Of a stretch of DNA of 5,236 bases, positions 1 through 5,173 are shown piece by piece (position 1 is the first letter of the stretch; each line of letters starts with the position of its first letter). Both the position numbers and the translations under genes were made by a program. The notes below the pieces were generated by a model that saw only the letters and a program-made list of their open reading frames with translations, was not told where the DNA came from and made no database searches. Source of the stretch: Anaerolineales bacterium UBA6128. GTDB taxonomy: Bacteria; Chloroflexota; Anaerolineae; UBA1429. The stretch lies in NCBI GenBank assembly GCA_002423325.1, contig DIVQ01000157.1, positions 3,279 to 8,514 on the forward strand, read 5' to 3'.

Positions 1-1110
1 GACATGGGCTGCCTGCCCGACGTGTACACCGGCTATCAGAAAGTGTTGCTGCCCGAGGCGCAGGCCAAGTTCGCGGCTGCCTGGGGCCGGACGCCGGGAC
101 CGGTACCGGGCCGCACCGTGAACCGCATGCTGGAGGGCGCCATCAGCGGCGACGTGCGCGCCATGTACATCATGGGCGAGAACCCGATGGTGTCCGATCC
201 CGACATCGCCCACGTGCGCGCCGCGCTCGAGAGCCTGGAATTCCTGGCGGTGAGCGACATCTTTATGTCCGAAACCGCACAGCTGGCCGACGTCGTGCTG
301 CCCGCCACCAGTTGGCTCGAGAAAGAGGGCACCTTTACTGCCACCGATCGCCGCATCCAGCGCTTCTATCAGGCGATGCCGCCGGTCGGCGACAGCCGCA
401 CCGACGCGTGGATCATCTGTGAACTGGCAGAGCGGCTCAAGGCGCGCATCGGTTTCAGCACGGGCGCGCCCCTTGCGGGCTGGGACTATGCCGGGCCCGC
501 CGAGATCATGGACGAGATCGCGGCGCTCACGCCGATCTATGGCGGCGTGCGTCACGAGCGCCTGGTCGAGCACGATCTGCAGTGGCCCTGCCCCAGCATC
601 GATCACCCGGGCACGCCTTATTTGCACAAGGGCAAGTTCTCGCGCGGATTGGGCCACTTTACACCAGTCTACTATATCCCGCCGGCCGAAGAGACCGACG
701 CCGAGTACCCACTGCTGTTCACTACCGGGCGCAGCGCCTTCCACTGGCACTCGGGCACCATGACGCGCCGCACCGATCTGCTGGATCAGGAAGTCCCCGA
801 GTGTTACGTCGAGATCAACCCCGCCGACGCTGATCGATTGGGCATCCGCAAGACTTCGATGGTGCGGCTGACCAGCCGGCGCGGGACCATCGAGGCCCAG
901 GCCTGGATCACCAAGCGCGTGCCTGCGGGCGTGGTCTTTGCGCCCTTCCACTTTGCCGAAGCCGCAGCGAATGCGTTGACCAACCCTTCGTTTGACCCCA
1001 AGTCGGGCATTCCCGACTATAAGGTCTGCGCGGTGAGACTCGAACTGGCGCCCCAAGACGTGACCGGCCAGGCAGCAACGCAGCCGGCACTCACGCTGCA
1101 GAAGGAATAG
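1..1110 (+). CDS. fdhA: Formate dehydrogenase alpha subunit, molybdopterin type (C-terminal part, 5' end outside window)
   Basis: This is the C-terminal 369 codons of a molybdopterin-bis(guanine dinucleotide) oxidoreductase, open from base 1, so the true start lies upstream. Formate dehydrogenases interconvert formate and CO2, passing electrons to Fe-S partners. Seen: the family signature DMGCLPDVYTGYQ at the left edge; MYIMGENPMVSDPD (about 163-204); SDIFMSETAQLADVVLPA (about 253-306); and LEKEGTFTATDRRIQ. From about base 710 a molybdopterin dinucleotide-binding C-terminal domain begins (TTGRSAFHWHSGTMTRRT, VEINPADADRLGI, PFHFAEAAANALTN), ending with IPDYKVCAVRLE, the FdhF-like ending. The Sec/Cys catalytic residue and N-terminal [4Fe-4S] site lie upstream and cannot be judged here. 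It stops with TAG 3 nt before the polyferredoxin gene, so the two are surely cotranscribed. Another FdhF-like oxidoreductase is possible, but formate dehydrogenase is the best fit. Confidence 0.9.
   Translation, partial: DMGCLPDVYTGYQKVLLPEAQAKFAAAWGRTPGPVPGRTVNRMLEGAISGDVRAMYIMGENPMVSDPDIAHVRAALESLEFLAVSDIFMSETAQLADVVLPATSWLEKEGTFTATDRRIQRFYQAMPPVGDSRTDAWIICELAERLKARIGFSTGAPLAGWDYAGPAEIMDEIAALTPIYGGVRHERLVEHDLQWPCPSIDHPGTPYLHKGKFSRGLGHFTPVYYIPPAEETDAEYPLLFTTGRSAFHWHSGTMTRRTDLLDQEVPECYVEINPADADRLGIRKTSMVRLTSRRGTIEAQAWITKRVPAGVVFAPFHFAEAAANALTNPSFDPKSGIPDYKVCAVRLELAPQDVTGQAATQPALTLQKE
1101..1106 (+). promoter_or_regulatory. Ribosome binding site deciding the polyferredoxin start
   Basis: GAAGGA lies inside the last codons of fdhA, 7 nt before the ATG at 1114. 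The alternative in-frame ATG at 1174 would match the family core better (MITRRYELAV) but has no Shine-Dalgarno-like sequence before it. The upstream start is therefore preferred. Confidence 0.6.
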
Positions 1111-1113
1111 ACC

Positions 1114-2031
1114 ATGGGCCGAGGGAAACCAACGAAGAGCGACACCCCCACGCGACAGGCGCTGCTGCGCCCGATGATCACGCGGCGCTACGAGCTGGCC
1201 GTGGAGTATGACAAGTGCTGCGGCTGCAAGATGTGCGTAACCGTCTGCCCGCAGGAGGCGATCAGCATCTCGGAGGTCGTGCTGGCCGATGGGCGCGTGC
1301 AGGCCAAGCCACGCATCGACATGGATCCGGACAAGTGCTCTTTCTGCGGCGAGTGCGTGGTGGTCTGCCCCACGCACGCCCTCAGCGAGACGGTCAACGG
1401 CGAGCCCGAGATCCCGGTGATCAAGGGGCAGGCTTTCCCAGTGCTGGTGCGCAAGGTCACGGTCAAGCCCGAGATCTGCGCCGCCTCCACTGAGACGGCC
1501 TACATCGACGACTGCCCGGTGGGCGCGATCAAGGCCGATGTGCGCCGCGACGAGGACGGCAACGTACTGGCGGTGGAGAACGTCGAGGTCGAGCGCGCCA
1601 CCTGCATCAACTGCACGCACTGCATGGAAGAGGGGCCCAGGGGCGCCTTTACGATCGTCAAGCCGTACAAGGGGCGCACCGGCCTGGACGTCTCGCTCTG
1701 CCCCGAGGGCTGCCAGGCCTGCGCCGACGTCTGCCCCACGCACTGCATCACCTGGGACGGCAAGCAGGTGGCGCTGGATGAGCGCTTTTGCCTGTTCTGC
1801 GGCGCCTGCGAGGAGGTCTGTCCGGTGCCAGCGTCGGAGGACACGACGGGGGCCATCCGCATCGTGCGCACCGGCTTTGTGCACCTGCCGGTCGAATCGG
1901 CGGCCTGGACGGCGGCGTTGGACAAGCTGGTGTCGTTCCGCGAGGCCGCCCGCGAGCTGGACATCAAGGGCCAGGTCAAGCGCCGCAAGGTGGTGGCCGA
2001 GCGGCTTTTGGGGGAGATGGTGGACAAGTAA
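1114..2031 (+). CDS. Polyferredoxin-like 4Fe-4S protein, probable electron-transfer partner of formate dehydrogenase
   Basis: A 305-residue soluble protein made largely of ferredoxin repeats, with no signal peptide or membrane segment. Two canonical CxxCxxCxxxCP motifs form a first 2[4Fe-4S] module (Cys 35/38/41/45 and 75/78/81/85). A degenerate middle module follows: only Cys122 and C134-P remain of one motif, then Cys 164/167/170 with Gly174 where the fourth Cys would be. A last module has Cys 196/200/203/207 (first spacing x3 instead of x2) and 226/229/232/236. About five clusters are plausible, the middle one probably held by Cys 164/167/170 plus Cys134. The tail (about 265-305) is helical and charged. 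The layout resembles FwdF/MvhB-type polyferredoxins. Its start lies 3 nt after fdhA, so it likely carries electrons to or from formate dehydrogenase. A further acceptor (hydrogenase, Hdr or ferredoxin) is not visible. The start could instead be Met21 (1174). Confidence 0.82.
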   Translation: MGRGKPTKSDTPTRQALLRPMITRRYELAVEYDKCCGCKMCVTVCPQEAISISEVVLADGRVQAKPRIDMDPDKCSFCGECVVVCPTHALSETVNGEPEIPVIKGQAFPVLVRKVTVKPEICAASTETAYIDDCPVGAIKADVRRDEDGNVLAVENVEVERATCINCTHCMEEGPRGAFTIVKPYKGRTGLDVSLCPEGCQACADVCPTHCITWDGKQVALDERFCLFCGACEEVCPVPASEDTTGAIRIVRTGFVHLPVESAAWTAALDKLVSFREAARELDIKGQVKRRKVVAERLLGEMVDK

Positions 2032-2058
2032 CGCACGAGTGCAATCCCGAACTCACAC

Positions 2059-2066
2059 AAGGAGGA
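2059..2066 (+). promoter_or_regulatory. Strong ribosome binding site for the selenoprotein gene
   Basis: AAGGAGGA, a near-perfect Shine-Dalgarno sequence, sits 5 nt before the ATG at 2072. It fixes the start upstream of the in-frame UGA. This shows that translation is meant to begin before the UGA rather than at the TTG at 2135, which lacks any such site. Confidence 0.8.
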
Positions 2067-2071
2067 CAAGC

Positions 2072-2317
2072 ATGAAACCCAAGGTCGAAATCCAATACTG
2101 CACCTCTTGAGGCTACCTGCCCAAAGCCGTCAGTTTGGCGGACAAAATGCTCGGTTTCCACAAGAACGGCCTGGCCTCGGTGACCCTGGTGCCCTCACAG
2201 GGGGGCGCGTTTGAGGTGCTCGTCGACGGCAAAGAGGTCTACAGCAAGCTCAAGACCGGCCAGTTCCCCGACGAGATGCAGCTCGTCAACAAGTTGATGA
2301 GCGCGCGTCTGGCCTAG
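2072..2317 (+). CDS. selW: SelW/Rdx-family selenoprotein with in-frame UGA (Sec13)
   Basis: An 81-residue thioredoxin-like selenoprotein, if the UGA at 2108-2110 is read as Sec. Reading through gives EIQYCTSUGYLPKAVSLA, with the C10-x-x-U13 redox motif at the end of the first beta strand. This is exactly where Rdx proteins (SelW/SelT/SelH) carry CxxU or CxxC. After the UGA come LASVTLVPSQGGAFEVLVDG (about 31-50) and KLKTGQFPDEMQLV (about 56-69), which match the family's G-x-F-E-V and G-x-F-P blocks. The length is usual for bacterial SelW-like proteins. The start has a strong ribosome binding site, and the gene lies 40 nt behind the polyferredoxin, making it third in the formate operon. The real stop is TAG at 2315-2317. 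Family members are thought to act in thiol redox chemistry; the substrate is unknown. It is very unlikely to be a pseudogene, because similarity continues in the same frame on both sides of the UGA. Confidence 0.88.
2108..2143 (+). promoter_or_regulatory. Sec-coding UGA and candidate bacterial SECIS hairpin
   Basis: UGA at 2108-2110 is followed by a foldable stretch. CCAAA (2121-2125) pairs with TTTGG (2134-2138) around an 8-nt loop, GCCGTCAG. A lower stem of 2117-2119 with 2139-2141 (one G-U pair) is separated by a bulged C2120. The first loop base is G, 16 nt after the UGA. This fits what is known of bacterial SECIS elements, which lie inside the coding region just downstream of UGA and have a G at the start of the apical loop. 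A competing fold, CCGTC (2127-2131) with GGCGG (2137-2141), also exists. Folding was done by eye. Confidence 0.55.
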
Positions 2318-2321
2318 CGCT

Positions 2322-2362
2322 GGAAAGCAGAGGGCAGGCGCAAGGCCTGCCCTCTGCTTTCC
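2322..2362. terminator. Perfect 18-bp inverted repeat between convergent genes, probable bidirectional terminator
   Basis: GGAAAGCAGAGGGCAGGC (2322-2339) is the exact reverse complement of 2345-2362, with loop GCAAG. It begins 4 nt after the selW stop and ends 46 nt before the stop of the converging dehydrogenase gene. There is no clear U-tract outside the stem on either strand; only the AAA/TTT pairs near the stem base would give a short U run. It may be a non-canonical terminator, a 3'-end stabilising hairpin, or both. Confidence 0.7.
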
Positions 2363-2408
2363 TGAGCACAGCGAATATACTGCTCCCCCTGCCGGCAGAG
2401 GCTCCCGC

Positions 2409-3434
2409 CTACGGCCGCACCACCGCCTTGATCACGCCATCGGCATAGTCCTCCACCATGCGGAAGGCCGCGTCGGTCTCGTCGAGGTCGCAACGATGCG
2501 TGATCAGCGAGGCCACATCAATCATCCCGCGCTCCACCAGCGTGATAGCGCGCGGATAGGTCAGCTTCATCCGCCGCACCAGGCGGATGTTGATCTCCTT
2601 GCGCCGCACCAGGTGGTGCTGAATCTGCAGTTGGTCCTCGGCGGGGATGCCGGTGAGCACCAGCGTGCCGCCGCGCGCCAGCATGCGCGCGCCCTCTTCG
2701 GGAGCCTCCAGCGTGCCCGCGGCCTCGAAAGCTACGTCCACACCATAGCCGCGCGTGTACTCGGCCGCGGCGCGCTCCAGGTCCTCGCTCGGGTCCAGCG
2801 GGATAGCCCCCAGCTGGGCGGCCCGCTCGCGCCGGTAGCGCAGCGGCTCCACCGCCAGGATGTGTGCAGCGCCCGCGAGTCGCGCGAGTTGCACGATCAG
2901 CAGGCCGATTGGACCGCAGCCCACCACCGCGACCGTCTCGCCCACGCGCACCGCGCCCATGTCCCACGAATAGAGCGCGATGCCGAGCGGCTCGAGCATG
3001 GCGCCCTCTTCAGCCGTCAGCCGTGGCGGCAGCGGAAAGAGGAACTCGGGACGGTAGGCCACATACTCCTGCAGGCCACCATCCTGAGGCGGTGTGCCCG
3101 CAAAGAGCAGGTTCTCGCACAGGTTGGGTCGGCCCTGTTCACAGTAACGACAACGGCCGCAGCTGATCGCCGGCTCAATTGCCACCAGGTCGCCCTCGCG
3201 CACGCGGTTCTGACCACCGGGCGCTGCCACCACCCGGCCGGCGAACTCGTGGCCCAACACCAGCGGCTTGTCACTGACCGTATCGCCGATGCGCCCGTTC
3301 ACATACCAGTGAATGTCGGAGCGGCAGACGGTCACTGCCTCCACGCGCACCAAAGCCGCGCCGGTCTGCGGTTCGGGCATCGGTTCGTCAATCAGGCGCA
3401 GATCGTGTGGTCCGTACAGTCTGACAACTCGCAT
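2409..3434 (-). CDS. Zinc-dependent medium-chain dehydrogenase (sorbitol/threonine dehydrogenase-like)
   Basis: A complete 341-residue MDR-superfamily enzyme, the usual length. It has an N-terminal GroES-like catalytic domain and a Rossmann domain. Catalytic zinc ligands are visible as Cys37, His62-Glu63 (GHEFAG) and Glu148 (EPLGIAL). The structural zinc site is Cys 92/95/98/106. The dinucleotide fold shows GCGPIG (172-177), and Glu196 closes the second strand, which suggests NAD(H) over NADP(H). The family oxidises secondary alcohols of polyols, threonine or butanediol; the substrate cannot be read from sequence. CRSDIHWY and the pattern around Glu148 fit the sorbitol/L-threonine dehydrogenase branch. 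The start ATG (3432-3434) follows GAGGGA on the minus strand. It lies 47 nt behind the holA stop in the same direction, so it may be cotranscribed, though its function is unrelated. Stop is TAG. Confidence 0.92.
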   Translation of the reverse strand: MRVVRLYGPHDLRLIDEPMPEPQTGAALVRVEAVTVCRSDIHWYVNGRIGDTVSDKPLVLGHEFAGRVVAAPGGQNRVREGDLVAIEPAISCGRCRYCEQGRPNLCENLLFAGTPPQDGGLQEYVAYRPEFLFPLPPRLTAEEGAMLEPLGIALYSWDMGAVRVGETVAVVGCGPIGLLIVQLARLAGAAHILAVEPLRYRRERAAQLGAIPLDPSEDLERAAAEYTRGYGVDVAFEAAGTLEAPEEGARMLARGGTLVLTGIPAEDQLQIQHHLVRRKEINIRLVRRMKLTYPRAITLVERGMIDVASLITHRCDLDETDAAFRMVEDYADGVIKAVVRP

Positions 3435-3481
3435 GGCATTCCCTCGTTCAGTGTGTCTGACAGGTTGGGGCGCGAGACCCG

Positions 3482-4525
3482 CTAGGCCGCGTTGCGCGCG
3501 CAGATCTGCAGCACCAGCAGTTCGAGCGCCAGCCGGGGGGGCGCGCCCGTCTTGATGCCGGCCTCGGTCTCCACCACCAGGCGATGGGCACGCTCCAGCG
3601 CGGCGTAACTCAGGTTCCGGGCCTGGGTCAGCAGCTTGTCGGCCACGAAACTGGGCACGTGCAACTCACGCGCCACTTCGGACCCGCTGCGCCGTCCCGC
3701 GTCATAGTTCGCCTTGGCGCCGAGGATCAGTCGAACCTGACGCGCGATCATCGACAGCAACGCCAGTTCGTTCTCGCCGCCGTCCAGCATCTCTTGCAGC
3801 AGGCGCATCGCGAGCCGCCCCTGGCGCATGCCCAGAGCGTCGACGAGTGAAAAGACGTCGTCGACGTGGGCGCGCGTCACCAGGGCCCGGACGTCCTCAG
3901 CCGTGATGGTGCCAACATAGCCGATGTAGCCTGCCAGCTTGGTCAGTTCCGCGTCCAGCGCACGCAGCACCGGCTGTGGTTCATCCTGCCTACTCTTGCT
4001 GCGCGGATGCACATACTGTGCCAGCAGGCTCGCCGCGTCGGGCGCGATACGCACATCCTTTTGCGCCGCGCGCCGTTCGATCCAGCCCGGCAGCTCACCA
4101 TCGTTCGGCCGCTTGAACTCGCGCAGATAGCACTCCTTGGACTGCCGGCAGTGCTTGAGCAGCGCGTGGTTTGAGGGGAGGGTGCGGTTCTCGACCAGCA
4201 CGAGGCGCGTGAAGGCGGGCAGGTGCGGCAGGTACTCGAGCAGACCGGAGACGATCGAAGCGCGTCTGGCCCTGGGCGACTCTTCGCCCTCGTCAGTATC
4301 GCGCGCCGGCTCGCGCTGGAGCAGGTTGTGCACGATCACCAGCCGCCGCGTGGCGACAAAGGGCACCGTGTTGCAGATGTTGATCAGTTCGGTCAGTTCG
4401 AGGCCGCGGCCATCCAGCACGCTGACGTTCAAGTCGCCCATACCCTCTTCGGCCACCTGACGCTTGAACTCGGCGATCTGCTCTGCGCGCAGAAACTCGT
4501 CGTCGCCGTGCAGGATATAGTACAT
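3482..4525 (-). CDS. holA: DNA polymerase III subunit delta
   Basis: A complete 347-residue clamp-loader delta subunit, which with gamma/tau and delta-prime opens the beta sliding clamp and loads it on DNA. The N-terminus MYYILHGDDEFLR is the family's opening. TVPFVATRRLVIVHNLL (about 53-69) matches the clamp-contacting region. FTRLVLVENRTLP is an AAA+-like core strand, and FKRPNDGELPGWIERRA leads into the lid domain. The C-terminal collar domain holds VDDVFSLVDALGMRQGRLAMRLL and LLSMIARQVRLIL. Two charged, low-complexity loops (about 72-90 and 174-186) look like lineage-specific insertions. The length is close to typical. The start lies only 13 nt downstream of the DUF6391-like stop, so the genes are coupled; its own Shine-Dalgarno sequence is weak (AGAGAG). 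The gene is essential in bacteria, which marks this half as core chromosome. Confidence 0.93.
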   Translation of the reverse strand: MYYILHGDDEFLRAEQIAEFKRQVAEEGMGDLNVSVLDGRGLELTELINICNTVPFVATRRLVIVHNLLQREPARDTDEGEESPRARRASIVSGLLEYLPHLPAFTRLVLVENRTLPSNHALLKHCRQSKECYLREFKRPNDGELPGWIERRAAQKDVRIAPDAASLLAQYVHPRSKSRQDEPQPVLRALDAELTKLAGYIGYVGTITAEDVRALVTRAHVDDVFSLVDALGMRQGRLAMRLLQEMLDGGENELALLSMIARQVRLILGAKANYDAGRRSGSEVARELHVPSFVADKLLTQARNLSYAALERAHRLVVETEAGIKTGAPPRLALELLVLQICARNAA

Positions 4526-4538
4526 GCTCTCTGCCTGC

Positions 4539-5039
4539 CTACAGGTCGTGAGCTACGATGACGCGGTGCACAAGCAGGGGTCCCCGCCGTTCGGCCCGCA
4601 CCTCGACCAGATGCGCGCCCCGCACCTCCGGCGTGGTGGTCAGGTGCTGCTGCGCGAGCGGCCCGGCCTGTTGCGCAAGCGGCCAGACGGCGCCCAGCGC
4701 CAACGCCCCGCGCAGCAATCTGAGACCGCGAGATCGCGCCGGCAACGACACCGCCGCCCACGCAGCGCCGCCCAACACCAGCGCCGCTGCCGCCAAATTG
4801 GTGCCGCACAACGGATGAGTCGCCAACCAGGGTTCGTTGCCGTTCAGGCGCGCCAACCCCTCTTCAACCGCGCATCGGACTGCGTCGGTCTCCAGGGCAC
4901 CCATCAGGATGAAACCGCGCGCATCGCTGCGCCCCAGCATGCGCACCCCCGCATGCATCCGGCTGAGGATGTGCACAGTCGCATGTTCCAGAGCGTGGTT
5001 CTGGCGGACGTTGCGGACGACGGCTGAAGGACTTGGCAT
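4539..5039 (-). CDS. DUF6391-like membrane protein with possible metal ligands
   Basis: A 166-residue protein of unknown function. The N-terminal soluble half opens with RNVRQNHALEHATVHIL, giving H15-x2-E18-H19-x3-H23. It continues with GRSDARGFILMG and ends in HPLCGTN (75-81). Two hydrophobic stretches follow, about 82-99 and 106-122. These are likely a membrane hairpin, with a basic connecting loop and a beta-like tail (139-166). I recognise the NHALEHAT and CGTN blocks as typical of a family often annotated DUF6391, seen in Chloroflexota and related phyla; this is from memory. The HxxEH order is also the inverted zincin order, but no protease assignment is justified. The start at 5037-5039 is chosen because AGGAG stands 6 nt before it. 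A longer in-frame ATG at 5214-5216 would run through the promoter region and the divergent gene. It is first in a unit with holA. Confidence 0.78.
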   Translation of the reverse strand: MPSPSAVVRNVRQNHALEHATVHILSRMHAGVRMLGRSDARGFILMGALETDAVRCAVEEGLARLNGNEPWLATHPLCGTNLAAAALVLGGAAWAAVSLPARSRGLRLLRGALALGAVWPLAQQAGPLAQQHLTTTPEVRGAHLVEVRAERRGPLLVHRVIVAHDL

Positions 5040-5067
5040 CGATGACTCCTGCGTTGGCGATAGCCCC

Positions 5068-5097
5068 AGTATAGCACAGCCGCCCGATTCCGCGGAA
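5068..5097 (-). promoter_or_regulatory. Extended -10 promoter for the leftward DUF6391-holA-dehydrogenase unit
   Basis: On the minus strand TGCTATACT (5068-5076) is an extended -10: TG one base before TATACT, 5 of 6 consensus. The -35 is weak (TTCCGC at 5092-5097, 18-nt spacer), as extended -10 promoters tolerate. The start of transcription would be about 5061, giving a leader of about 22 nt to the ATG at 5039. The -35 overlaps the palindrome TTCCGCGGAA, suggesting repressor control. Confidence 0.6.
5088..5097. promoter_or_regulatory. 10-bp palindrome TTCCGCGGAA over the leftward -35 region, candidate operator
   Basis: A perfect inverted repeat whose core CCGCGG recurs 22 bp away in the 5109-5120 palindrome. 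Its place on the -35 of the leftward promoter fits an operator. The binding protein is inferred, not shown; the adjacent CsoR/FrmR-like protein is the natural candidate. Confidence 0.4.
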
Positions 5098-5103
5098 CGG
5101 CCC

Positions 5104-5132
5104 TTGACGGCCCGCGGGCCACTGCCTATACT
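5104..5132 (+). promoter_or_regulatory. Sigma70-type promoter for the CsoR/FrmR-like gene
   Basis: TTGACG (5104-5109), a 17-nt spacer and TATACT (5127-5132) give 5 of 6 consensus matches in each box at ideal spacing. Transcription would begin near 5139, with a leader of about 35 nt to the ATG at 5174. This is the best promoter in the window, and its spacer holds a 12-bp palindrome. Confidence 0.78.
5109..5120. promoter_or_regulatory. 12-bp palindrome GGCCCGCGGGCC in the promoter spacer, candidate operator
   Basis: A perfect 12-bp inverted repeat between the -35 and -10 boxes, where bound protein would block RNA polymerase. CsoR-family repressors are known to bind GC-rich dyads in promoters and usually control their own gene. 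GC-rich sequence produces such palindromes more easily by chance, so this is a candidate only. Confidence 0.45.
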
Positions 5133-5173
5133 CCCGGTACGTATCTTGTGGACGGTCGACTGAGGTGACGCAG

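Noticed and set aside
1500..2110. Overlapping frames on both strands within the polyferredoxin gene
   Set aside because: The protein products are Arg/Ser/Thr-rich shadows with no motifs, while the polyferredoxin frame has regular cysteine motifs throughout.
2108..2110. UGA in selW as a nonsense mutation or sequencing error
   Set aside because: The stop falls exactly at the second redox residue of the CxxU motif and is followed by family-conserved sequence in the same frame. A random lesion would be unlikely to hit that codon.
2135..2317. Separate 60-codon gene beginning at TTG 2135
   Set aside because: There is no ribosome binding site in front of it, and it lacks the first strand and redox motif of the SelW fold. 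Reading from ATG 2072 through the UGA explains the whole family match.
2390..2397. Palindrome TGCCGGCA between the convergent genes
   Set aside because: It is only 8 bp, in GC-rich DNA, with no position relative to a promoter that would suggest a function.
2496..3485. Long plus-strand open frame of 329 codons opposite the dehydrogenase gene
   Set aside because: It is fully antisense to a gene with clear zinc-site and Rossmann motifs. Its translation is rich in His, Arg and Ala with no recognisable motif, typical of the mirror frame in GC-rich DNA.
4524..5027. Plus-strand open frame of 167 codons opposite the DUF6391-like gene
   Set aside because: Gln/Arg-rich antisense shadow without a ribosome binding site or motif.
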